This document shows positions 8,452 to 15,149 of a DNA stretch of 35,475 nucleotides, in pieces (position 1 is the stretch's first letter; each line of letters starts with the position of its first letter). A program made the translations under genes and the position numbers. A model generated the notes under the pieces. It was not told where the DNA came from. It was given only the letters and a program-made list of their open reading frames with translations, and ran no database searches. Origin of the DNA: an uncultured Burkholderiales bacterium (GTDB taxonomy: Bacteria; Pseudomonadota; Gammaproteobacteria; Burkholderiales; Burkholderiaceae_C); assembly GCA_937871935.1 (NCBI GenBank), contig CALMQI010000248.1, positions 1-35,475 of the forward strand, written 5' to 3'.

Positions 8452-8476
8452 CGGCCTGTCGGCCTCCCTCAGGCCG
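8452..8476 (+). terminator. Possible terminator hairpin after SDR operon
   Basis: CGGCCTG (8452-8458) pairs with CAGGCCG (8470-8476) across an 11-nt loop, just after the SDR stop. No T-run follows, so Rho-independent action is doubtful. Confidence 0.3.
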
Positions 8477-8499
8477 GCTCCATGCCGTGCCGCCGCCTG
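8469..8499 (-). pseudogene. C-terminal remnant of a periplasmic-binding-fold gene
   Basis: This stretch matches 25537-25567 at 29 of 31 bases, with the first 25 identical. There it encodes the last residues of the binding protein on the minus strand (RHGMEPA then stop). Read on the minus strand here it gives RRRHGMEPA-stop. It looks like the tail of a paralogous gene that once lay convergent with the SDR gene and was cut off at the tRNA-fragment junction. Confidence 0.6.
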
Positions 8500-8504
8500 C
8501 CTGC

Positions 8505-8547
8505 ACGAACCACGGGGTCGTGGGTTCGAATCCTGCCAGCCGCGTCA
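8505..8547 (+). repeat. Partial tRNA-Arg copy (att-like direct repeat of 3268-3310)
   Basis: The 43 nt from the anticodon to the CCA end of tRNA-Arg(ACG) are repeated in the same orientation with two differences (41/43). The 5' half is absent, so it cannot be a functional tRNA. Anticodon-loop-to-3'-end duplications are the standard footprint of tyrosine-recombinase integration into tRNA genes. The two copies bound 5.2 kb. No integrase gene is present between or beside them. Confidence 0.85.
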
Positions 8548-8553
8548 ACCAAA

Positions 8554-8930
8554 TCGCCAGCCAAGCCCGCTCCCGCACGCAGCCAGCTCGAGCACCGCGG
8601 CTACGCTTTCGACGATCTGGCTCCGGACCTGCGGTGAATGTCGCTGCGGTCGTGGAGGAGCGGCAGGGTCTGCGCGCGACGTCCGGAAACTTCCCCGGCT
8701 GGGGTGGAGTCCAGACCGAGGACTACCGCCTGGGCCGCATGGCCATCGACCTCGTCGATGCACGCCGCCGGCGGATGGCCTGGCACGGTACCGCCGAAGG
8801 ACGCGTGAGCCCGGACATGCTGCGCGACGCGGGCGCCGCAGTCGAAATGGCGGTCGCTGCGATCTTCGAAGGCTTCACCGTTCAGGCCACCAGTGCGGCT
8901 GCCGCGGCGAGGGCGCCGAAGGCTTACTAG
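8554..8930 (+). pseudogene. Truncated, frameshifted DUF4136-like lipoprotein gene
   Basis: The last 98 codons (from 8634) encode VNVAAVVEERQGLRAT, GGVQTEDYRLGRMAIDLVDARRRRMAWHGTAEGR and AAVEMAVAAIFEGF, which match the C-terminal half of DUF4136 outer-membrane lipoproteins. Just upstream, the preceding family segment (SQLEHRGYAFDDLAPDL) lies in another frame that hits a stop at 8635, so one base appears lost near 8632. The signal peptide and the N-terminal half are missing; the reading collapses at the tRNA fragment. It therefore looks like a host gene broken by the same recombination that left the tRNA copy. Confidence 0.65.
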
Positions 8931-8964
8931 CCATGCGGCTCGGCGAGCGAACGCCGAACAGGCA

Positions 8965-9273
8965 TCACTTCGCTCGCGGCAACGATGTGCCCGCAGCCCG
9001 CAGGGCCGATTGGCGAGCGGGCGGGACCGGCGTCGCGTCGGCATAGGTGCCGGGGTTCCGGCTTGCCGGTGGCAGATCCATCGGCGCTTGCCAGGTCGGC
9101 GGCTGCTGCTCGCGCCGGGCCTTGGCCTCGACGACGCCGCGCACCACATCGCTGACGATGCCCCACAGCGGATGATTCGGGTTGGCCAGCAAGTCAGGTC
9201 GCGATTGCGCGAACGAAGGAGTCGCCGTGGCGATGAGCGCGGTGGCGAGCAAGCCGATCTGAATTGATTTCAT
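8965..9273 (-). CDS. Small exported protein of the sigma-factor regulon (102 aa)
   Basis: The protein has a clear signal peptide (MKSIQIGLLATALIATATPSFAQ, cleaved after SFAQ) and a short mature part of about 79 residues. It has a helical core NPNHPLWGIVSDVVRGVVEAKARR followed by a Pro-rich, low-complexity tail. I do not recognise a family. The start at 9273 is supported by AAGGAGA 7-8 nt upstream and by the signal peptide. A copy of the regulon promoter motif lies at 9323-9352, 60 nt before the start, right after the PP2C stop. Periplasmic location is inferred. It may be an output gene of the signalling cluster. Confidence 0.7.
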   Translation of the reverse strand: MKSIQIGLLATALIATATPSFAQSRPDLLANPNHPLWGIVSDVVRGVVEAKARREQQPPTWQAPMDLPPASRNPGTYADATPVPPARQSALRAAGTSLPRAK

Positions 9274-9322
9274 CGAAGTCTCCTTGCGGTGATTGCCCGA
9301 TGCACCATTGCATCGCGCTGAT

Positions 9323-9352
9323 CCGTGGAGACGAATCCGGACACCCGATATT
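9323..9352 (-). promoter_or_regulatory. Regulon promoter motif, copy C
   Basis: On the minus strand this reads AATATCGG-N11-CGTCTCCACGG, matching copies at 12527, 18571, 18617 and 20018 with identical 11-nt spacing. The CGTCT block resembles -10 elements of ECF-type sigma factors. It lies 60 nt upstream of the small exported protein gene. Confidence 0.7.
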
Positions 9353-10309
9353 TCAGCTGCCGATGGCGGGGGGCTCGACTGCATCGCCCCAGGTCTCGCT
9401 GTCGGTGTGCGCGCCGCGTTGCGGTCCGAGGCCGCCGGTGCGCAGCAACAGGCCGAGCGTGATGTCGTCGCCGCTGCCGTTGGCGGATGTGTGCTCGAGG
9501 ACGCCTTGCAACTGCGCGCCGACGGCGGCGACGCCGTCGCTGCGGATCATTTCCTGCAGGTCGCGGCCCACCAGCAGAAAGTCCTCATCGGTCTGGAACG
9601 AGTTGGCGTAGCCATCGCTGCTGAGCAGCAGCAGCGACAGCGGCACGCGCCCGGCGGCAACGGCGATGCAACGAAAGTCGCGCTCGGAACCCGGCCGGCA
9701 GATCGACGTGGTGCGATTGCCGAGCAGCCGCTCGTCGGCCGGCAGCGGCCGGGTCGTCGTGCCGTCCGGCGCCACGGCGAGGATGTCACCGTCGCCCAGC
9801 TGCGCGAGAACCACGCAGCAACCGGTGACCATCGCCGCGAGCGCGGTCGTGCCGTAGGCCAGCATCGGATCGGCGCGCACCGCATCGAGCGCAGCTCGTC
9901 CTTCGGTGGCTTCCACGCCGGCCCATTCGGCAGCAGTGATCGGGGTCGAGGCCAGGTGGGATCGCACGCGCTCGTTCCAGGCACCGACGATGCCCGCCGG
10001 CACATCGACGGCGGCGATGCGCGAGCGCTCCGCATCGCTCGCGGCTTCGATTCGCGTGGCCAGCGAGCGCAACAGCTCGACCGTGGTGTCCACCGTGAAA
10101 CGCGCGCCGATCGCACTGCGAAAGTGTCGCGCGCCGCCGTGCCCGTCGGCGATCGCCACGATCACGGGGTCGTTTTCGGCGCCGGGTGGTGGCACCCAGG
10201 TCGCGATGGCGTCCTGATTCGGCAGTCCGGCGCGCTCGTGCGAGGCGCCGCGCACGCAGGCGCCGCACACAACCCATGCGCTGCGCGGCGGCGATGGGCT
10301 CGCCGCCAT
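9353..10309 (-). CDS. PP2C-family protein phosphatase
   Basis: This 318-aa soluble PPM phosphatase is predicted to remove phosphate from Ser/Thr with two metal ions. Motifs appear in order: NQDAIATW (D33), IADGHGGARHF (D55-G-H-G-G), GTTALAAMV, AQLGDGDILAV, LLLSSDGYANSF (D233) and GSGDDITLGLL (D282/D283), so the metal ligands are all present. The ATG at 10309 is chosen because it follows the VWA stop by 2 nt and starts near the family start; longer versions upstream have shadow composition. It is last in the PrsW-VWA-PP2C operon and faces a divergent kinase. The VWA, PP2C and kinase set resembles the TerY-P triad, so the phosphatase probably opposes that kinase. Confidence 0.92.
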   Translation of the reverse strand: MAASPSPPRSAWVVCGACVRGASHERAGLPNQDAIATWVPPPGAENDPVIVAIADGHGGARHFRSAIGARFTVDTTVELLRSLATRIEAASDAERSRIAAVDVPAGIVGAWNERVRSHLASTPITAAEWAGVEATEGRAALDAVRADPMLAYGTTALAAMVTGCCVVLAQLGDGDILAVAPDGTTTRPLPADERLLGNRTTSICRPGSERDFRCIAVAAGRVPLSLLLLSSDGYANSFQTDEDFLLVGRDLQEMIRSDGVAAVGAQLQGVLEHTSANGSGDDITLGLLLRTGGLGPQRGAHTDSETWGDAVEPPAIGS

Positions 10310-10311
10310 GC

Positions 10312-11001
10312 TCACCACTCGACGGCCCCGCCGCCTTGCGACGCCTGCGAGACCTGCTGCGCCTCGTGCAGCCGCTTGCGTCGATCGGCGTCGAGCATCT
10401 GCGAGGCGCTTTCCACGCCCGAGCGCGACGCCCAGCGCAGTTGCTGCACCAGCGCATCGGGGTTGTTCGCCTGCAGCGGCTCGATCTCGGGGTTGCCGAT
10501 GAACTTGTGCAGGGCCTGCGTGCTCACGTCGCGGCCGATCGCGATGGCATGGCGTATCGCCTCGCGGCCCCAACGCTCGGCCATCAGCGCTGCGAGCCCG
10601 GCATCGAAGTCGTCGGTGACATGCCCATCGGTGACGAGCACCAGTGCGGGCGACACGGCACGCTCGGGCATCGGCGGCACCTTCATCGCCTGGGCGGCGA
10701 GCGCGAGTGCGGCGCCCATGTCGGTGTGGCCTTGCGCCGCCACGTCGGTCCAGCGCAGCAGCGCAGCCGGGGTCGGCTCGGCGATGTGCCAGCGCGCACC
10801 GCTCGAAAACGTGATCGCACGCACCAGCAGGTCGACGTTCGCGTTGTCGCGCGCGGCGGACTGCAGCAGCGGAATGGTCGCGTGGATCGCGGTGTTGAGC
10901 GCCTGGATCTTGCCGTCGACGTTCATCGAGCCCGACGTGTCGAGCAGCCAGATGAAGTGAAGCTGCCGCCGCGCCATCACACCGCCCGGCCGTTTGTCCA
11001 T
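10312..11001 (-). CDS. VWA-domain protein, TerY-like
   Basis: This 229-aa cytoplasmic von Willebrand factor A domain has an intact MIDAS, with DTSGSM (D21-x-S23-x-S25), the Thr-loop GHTDMGAAL and the Asp of LVTDGHVTDD. These sites bind a divalent metal and a protein ligand. The length and the N-terminal RRQLHFIWLLDTSGSM fit TerY-like proteins, which in tellurite-resistance-linked loci travel with PP2C and a kinase as the TerY-P triad. The start is supported by AAGGAG 6 nt before the ATG. Its stop lies 2 nt before the PP2C start and its start 28 nt after the PrsW stop. It probably serves as the scaffold or adaptor between kinase and phosphatase; the ligand is unknown. Confidence 0.9.
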   Translation of the reverse strand: MDKRPGGVMARRQLHFIWLLDTSGSMNVDGKIQALNTAIHATIPLLQSAARDNANVDLLVRAITFSSGARWHIAEPTPAALLRWTDVAAQGHTDMGAALALAAQAMKVPPMPERAVSPALVLVTDGHVTDDFDAGLAALMAERWGREAIRHAIAIGRDVSTQALHKFIGNPEIEPLQANNPDALVQQLRWASRSGVESASQMLDADRRKRLHEAQQVSQASQGGGAVEW

Positions 11002-11029
11002 GAGGTGCTCCTTGATCCGGCGCGGCGCG

Positions 11030-12430
11030 CTACTCCAACTCGGCCATCAGATCGCCGAGCTGGATGCGCGTACCGCGCGTGAGGCGAATGCTGCGCCCGG
11101 GCGCGAGCGAGCGATGCTCGCCTTGATCGGTCGTCACGTCCCAGGACTGGTTCGACAGATTCTTCAGACCGAACACCTTCGGGTCGTTGGGGTTCACGTT
11201 CACTTCGGCGACGATGCCATCGCCCCGCTGCGCCGAGGTGCCGGGCGCCTGGCGCTCGTACAGCCGCGCACCGATCGCCACCGGAACGCGTGCGGTACCG
11301 ACCGCGATCGTGAGCGCCGCCGTGCCGTCGTCCCAGGTTTCGGAGCGCGCTGGGTCGGACTGCGCGGCGATCGGCGGGTTGCCGCTGCGATCGACCACGA
11401 GCCCCGGGGCGATGAAGTCGGGCACGCGGATGCTCGACATGCCGCTGATGATCCGCGAAGCAGCGAGCTGCGAGCGGTTCGGTGAGATCTCGCGCGCCTT
11501 CAGGATGGCCGAGCCGAGCATGAAGATGGCGAGCACAGCCGGCAACAGCTTGCCCCACTCGCCGAGCGTGCCGGCCGCGTTCCATAGCGCGTGCACCGCG
11601 GCGGCCGAACCGATGCCGATCGCGATGAGGCGCCATTTCCTGGCCGGGTGCAACGCGGCCAGGCCGATGAAGTAACCGGCGTAGCCCGCGTAGCCGACGT
11701 GGCCTGCAAACTCGCCGAGCGTGCGCGGCGCGAGGTTCTGAAACGCCACGATCTGGGCCACCGGGTCGGCCGGAACGTAGTTGAAGCCGGTTTCGATCAG
11801 CGTGAAGCATGCCCCGGCCATCGCGCCGCAGACGATGCCGTCGAGCGGCTCGCGCACGCCGATGCGCTGGTTCCACGGCGACCGCTTCGACAGGCCGACA
11901 TAGAGCAGCGCGATCGTCGGCAGGGCCTTGTAGACCTCTTCCATCAAACCGGCGGAAACCAGCTGGTAGGCGTAGGCCAGCGGGAAGCTGCGGTTGCCCT
12001 TGGGCAGCTCGGACGGCAAGTTGAGCAGCGGCAACATCGCGTCGCGGAAGAACTTGATGCACAGCGTCAGCAGCGGACCTTGATAGAACATGTCCAGGCA
12101 AACCAACACGCCGACCAAACCGAGCATCAGCCAGTTGGGCCTCTTGCCGACGAACTTCAGAATCAGGAAGAAGCACGCGAACGACAGATAGCCCGTCAGC
12201 AGCACCGAGTGCATCGGCACCTTGTATCCGTGGTAGACGATGCCGACATCCCGGTGGCGCTGGAAGTACCAGATCAGCACGACGACCAGCGTCGTGATCA
12301 GGATCGGCCAGAAGTACTCGCGCTTCAGCAGTTCGCCGGCCTTGGCGGGCAGTGGGTTGAGCGCCGACTTCGTCAGCTCCGGGCTGCCCTGCGCGGGCTT
12401 CATCTGGCCACCGGGTCGCCTGCGCTCCAT
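11030..12430 (-). CDS. PrsW-family intramembrane protease with C-terminal FHA-like domain
   Basis: This protein of about 466 aa has a basic N-terminus, then roughly eight membrane helices (about 42-56, 74-94, 100-112, 150-178, 195-215, 245-260, 268-283, 296-311), then a soluble domain of 155 residues. The membrane part holds the PrsW signatures: EEVYKAL (E164-E165, K168), FTLIETGFNY (E213) and HALWNAAG (H280). PrsW in Bacillus makes the first cut in an anti-sigma factor. The C-terminal domain ends GLKNLSNQSWDV...LAPGRSIRLTRGTRIQLGDL and closely resembles the C-terminus of the neighbouring kinase, an FHA-like phosphoprotein-binding module. The start is uncertain: ATGs at 12430 (AAGGGG upstream), 12445 and 12466 are possible, and the last best fits promoter spacing. 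It heads an operon with VWA and PP2C. Confidence 0.85.
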   Translation of the reverse strand: MERRRPGGQMKPAQGSPELTKSALNPLPAKAGELLKREYFWPILITTLVVVLIWYFQRHRDVGIVYHGYKVPMHSVLLTGYLSFACFFLILKFVGKRPNWLMLGLVGVLVCLDMFYQGPLLTLCIKFFRDAMLPLLNLPSELPKGNRSFPLAYAYQLVSAGLMEEVYKALPTIALLYVGLSKRSPWNQRIGVREPLDGIVCGAMAGACFTLIETGFNYVPADPVAQIVAFQNLAPRTLGEFAGHVGYAGYAGYFIGLAALHPARKWRLIAIGIGSAAAVHALWNAAGTLGEWGKLLPAVLAIFMLGSAILKAREISPNRSQLAASRIISGMSSIRVPDFIAPGLVVDRSGNPPIAAQSDPARSETWDDGTAALTIAVGTARVPVAIGARLYERQAPGTSAQRGDGIVAEVNVNPNDPKVFGLKNLSNQSWDVTTDQGEHRSLAPGRSIRLTRGTRIQLGDLMAELE

Positions 12431-12526
12431 GACACGCCCCTTCATGCAATCGACGCGACTGCTCATGCTAACCCCCGCCATCGGCTCTGTGTCGCGGTCC
12501 GACCCGGGTAACGGGCGCCGCTCGCT

Positions 12527-12556
12527 GGCTGGAGACGCAAGCCGCGTGGCGATATT
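12527..12556 (-). promoter_or_regulatory. Regulon promoter motif, copy D
   Basis: On the minus strand this reads AATATCGC-N11-CGTCTCCAGCC. It is upstream of the PrsW-VWA-PP2C operon, 71 nt from the ATG at 12466 (107 nt from 12430). The spacing within the motif is identical to the other copies. On the plus strand the same gap holds a GATATTCGG-like sequence facing the kinase gene, but a full copy for the kinase is not clear. Confidence 0.68.
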
Positions 12557-12637
12557 CGGCGCTCCAGGGTTTGTCCCAATCCGGCGCGGGACGGATCGCA
12601 GCGATGGCATCGCGGCGCGCAGGGCTACGATTGATTC

Positions 12638-13972
12638 ATGGCGACGCTCAACGCAGGCCAACAACTTCGCGGCGTGACCTCGGGCCTTGTCTGTCGGGTG
12701 GAGTCGCTGGTCGGCGAGGGTGGCCAGGGTGAGGTCTTCCTGGCCGAGTTGAACGGCCAAAAGGTCGCCCTCAAGTGGTACAGCGACCGCATGCTGCGTG
12801 CCGACCGGGGGCTGCAGCCGCGTTTGCAGGTGGCGATCGATCGCGGCGCTCCGTCGGCGCAGTTCCTGTGGCCGTTCGAGCTGGTGACCTTGCCCGACGG
12901 CAGCGGCTTGGGCTATCTGATGCGGCTGCGGCGGCCCGGCTTCGAGAAGATCCACCGTCTGCTGCGGCAGGAGGTGCAGCCGTCGTTTCGTGTCGCGGCG
13001 ACGCTGGGCTGCCAGTTGACCGGCGCCCTATTCGCGCTGCACTCGAAAGGGCTCGTCTACCAGGACTTGAATCCGGGCAACGTGTTCTTCGACCCCGAGT
13101 CGGGTGACGTGGAGATCTGCGACAACGACAACGTCGACGTCGATGGCGCACCGAGTGTCATACTGGGCGTGCCCGAGTATCAGGCGCCCGAGGTCGTGTT
13201 GCGCCGGGCCGGGCCGCGTCGCACGACCGATCTGCACTCGCTCGCGGTGATGCTCTATCGCATCTTCATGGTCGGGCATCCGTTGATCGGCCGCCGCGAA
13301 CTCGAGTTCACGAACCTCGGCGACGAACAGGCGGCCAGGCGGCTGTTCGGCAGCGAGGCGCGCTTCGTGTTCGATCCTGCCGACGACTCCAACCGTCCGA
13401 TCGCCGGCGATCACGACGCGGTGCTCGCGCATTGGGCGATCTACCCGCGGTTCCTGCGCGATCTGTTCATCCGTGCGTTCACCGAAGGCCTGCACGATCC
13501 GAGCCACGGCAGGATTCAGGAGACCGAGTGGCGCCGCGCGCTGAGTCAGTTGCGCGACTCGGTGGTCGAGTGCACGCACTGCCGCGCGGAGAACTTCTAC
13601 GATCCGCAGCGCCTCGCCCGCAAAGAGCCGAGCTTCGAATGCTGGAGTTGCGGCGCGCCCATCGGCTCGGGCCCGCCACGCATCGGCATTCGCCGCACCG
13701 GTGCACAGCCGCGGGACGCTCCGCTGCACGTGGTCGTGCTGCAGGCATCGGCGCAGCTTTTCGCACACCACACCGCGGGTTCAGAGTACGACTTCAGCGC
13801 CCCGACGGCCGAACTGATCGGCCAACCCCTGGCGATGCGCAACCTGTCGGGCCGGCCCTGGTCGGCCGTCGACAACGACGCGAGCACTGCCGTGTTGCCC
13901 GGCGACGCCGTTGCGCTCACTCATGGACTTCGCATCCGGTTCGGTCGAACCGAAGGCGAGATCAAGCTCTGA
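12638..13972 (+). CDS. Ser/Thr protein kinase-like protein with Zn ribbon and FHA-like C-terminus
   Basis: This 444-aa soluble protein has a kinase domain at residues 20-305. The glycine loop is GEGGQGEV (26-33) with K46 in VALKWY. The catalytic loop is YQDLNPGNVF (D143, N148), where HRD is replaced by YQD. The DFG site is CDNDNV (D162/D164), and the APE motif is present (YQAPEV). The core catalytic Lys, Asp and Asn remain, so activity is plausible. A zinc ribbon follows (C312-x2-C315, C335-x2-C338), a layout known from TerY-P-triad kinases. The last 60 residues (MRNLSGRPWSAV...LPGDAVALTHGLRIRFG) match the PrsW C-terminus and resemble the distal half of an FHA domain. It is divergent from PrsW-VWA-PP2C and 13 nt before the sigma gene. 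Confidence 0.88.
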   Translation: MATLNAGQQLRGVTSGLVCRVESLVGEGGQGEVFLAELNGQKVALKWYSDRMLRADRGLQPRLQVAIDRGAPSAQFLWPFELVTLPDGSGLGYLMRLRRPGFEKIHRLLRQEVQPSFRVAATLGCQLTGALFALHSKGLVYQDLNPGNVFFDPESGDVEICDNDNVDVDGAPSVILGVPEYQAPEVVLRRAGPRRTTDLHSLAVMLYRIFMVGHPLIGRRELEFTNLGDEQAARRLFGSEARFVFDPADDSNRPIAGDHDAVLAHWAIYPRFLRDLFIRAFTEGLHDPSHGRIQETEWRRALSQLRDSVVECTHCRAENFYDPQRLARKEPSFECWSCGAPIGSGPPRIGIRRTGAQPRDAPLHVVVLQASAQLFAHHTAGSEYDFSAPTAELIGQPLAMRNLSGRPWSAVDNDASTAVLPGDAVALTHGLRIRFGRTEGEIKL

Positions 13973-13985
13973 TCGGCGCGGACGA

Positions 13986-15149
13986 ATGACAGTGCAGGCC
14001 GTCGCCCGGGAAGAGCTGTTGCAGCAGGTGGGACCGATCGTGCGGGCGATTCTGATGCGCAAGTCGGGCATGACGCTGGCCGCCGACGACGCGCGGGCCG
14101 ACAACGTCGATGCCATCGATCTGTATCAGGACATCCTCGCGCGACTGTGGGAGCGTCTGCTCGAGGCCACCGGCGAGGCGCCGGACGTGCGCGACTTCAA
14201 GGGTTATGCGGCGCAGGTGGCCTACAACGCCTGGTCCGACCACTTGCGCGAGAAGTACCCGCGGCGCGCCAGCTTGAAGAACCGCCTGCGCTACTTCCTC
14301 GGCCATCAGAGTGCGTATGCGATCTGGGAGAACGCCGAGAACGAGCTGGTCGCCGGATTGCGCAAGTGGCAGTTCGGCGCCCCTGCCGCGACCGGCGAGC
14401 GCCTGGTGGCGCTGCGGTCGAAGCGCGAACGCCTGCCCTCGGGCACGGTGCCGGCCAAGGCGATGGAGCGATTCGACGCCGCCGATTGGCAGCGGTTGCT
14501 CGACGCGCTGTTCGCCCGTTTGGGCGGCCCGACGAGCGTTGATGACCTGGTCGGCGCAGTTGCCGATCTGATCGGGCTGCGCGAGGATCGCGTCGAATCG
14601 CTCGATGAGGATGCACGCGACGATTCACCGCTCGACGAGCTTGCCGACAGTGCGCCGCGGCCGGATCAGAGGGTCGAGCTTCGCCAGCAACTCGTGCGGC
14701 TCTGGGCCGGCGTGCTGGCGCTCGAGCCCGAATACCGGTGCGCCTACCTGCTGAACATCCCCGGGCCAGGCAAGTCGCGCGGCGACATCGAAGTGTTTGC
14801 GATGCAGGGCATCGCGTCGGTGGTCGAGATCGGCGCAGCGCTCGGCCTGTCGAGCCAACAGTACGGCTTGCTGTGGACAGCGCTCGAGCTGGAGCCGGAC
14901 GATCGTGACGAACTCGCCCGGCTCGAAACGGCGGAAGAATGCTTTTGCCTGCTCTGGAGGTACCTGCCGCTCGCCGACGCGCTGATCGGGCGCATGCTCG
15001 GGCTCGAGCAGCAGCAGGTGATCAATCGGCGGATGTTCGCGATGCGCAAGCTGGCCAGCGCCCTCGCCAAGCCGGCGAGCAACGAAAGGAGTCGTGAAGC
15101 GGAAATGTCCGATTCCGTTTTCCGTCGTCCTGGTTCCAGGAGGCTGTAG
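13986..15149 (+). CDS. Sigma-70-family (ECF-like) RNA polymerase sigma factor
   Basis: This 387-aa protein has a region-2 pattern near its start. NVDAIDLYQDILARLWERLLE is the core-binding helix, and DFKGYAAQVAYNAWSDHLREKYPRR is the -10 recognition and melting segment followed by basic residues. A long middle insert follows. A C-terminal helix-turn-helix-like region (LETAEECFCLLWRYLPLADALIGRMLGLEQQQVINRRMFAMRKLASAL) resembles region 4. It is longer than standard ECF factors (about 190 aa), with an acidic insert around 235-250. The ATG at 13986 follows the kinase stop by 13 nt. Its stop overlaps the GTG start of the anti-sigma-like gene (TAGTG), the classic coupling of sigma and anti-sigma. It is the best candidate to read the shared promoter motif. 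Confidence 0.72.
   Translation: MTVQAVAREELLQQVGPIVRAILMRKSGMTLAADDARADNVDAIDLYQDILARLWERLLEATGEAPDVRDFKGYAAQVAYNAWSDHLREKYPRRASLKNRLRYFLGHQSAYAIWENAENELVAGLRKWQFGAPAATGERLVALRSKRERLPSGTVPAKAMERFDAADWQRLLDALFARLGGPTSVDDLVGAVADLIGLREDRVESLDEDARDDSPLDELADSAPRPDQRVELRQQLVRLWAGVLALEPEYRCAYLLNIPGPGKSRGDIEVFAMQGIASVVEIGAALGLSSQQYGLLWTALELEPDDRDELARLETAEECFCLLWRYLPLADALIGRMLGLEQQQVINRRMFAMRKLASALAKPASNERSREAEMSDSVFRRPGSRRL
15104..15130 (+). promoter_or_regulatory. Weak sixth copy of the regulon motif inside the sigma gene
   Basis: AATGTCCG-N11-CGTCGTCC has the same 11-nt gap and a CGTC block, but the distal bases differ from consensus. It lies 26 nt upstream of the anti-sigma-like GTG start, shorter than the other copies. 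It could give extra anti-sigma expression or be chance in a GC-rich coding end. Confidence 0.3.

Noticed and set aside
8505..8547. A second tRNA-Arg gene
   Set aside because: Only the 3' part from the anticodon loop is present. There is no D arm or 5' acceptor strand, so it cannot fold as a tRNA.
12546..12590. A regulon motif copy driving the kinase gene
   Set aside because: A GATATTCGG followed by TGTCCCA is visible, but the spacing and bases differ from the five good copies, so no promoter was called.
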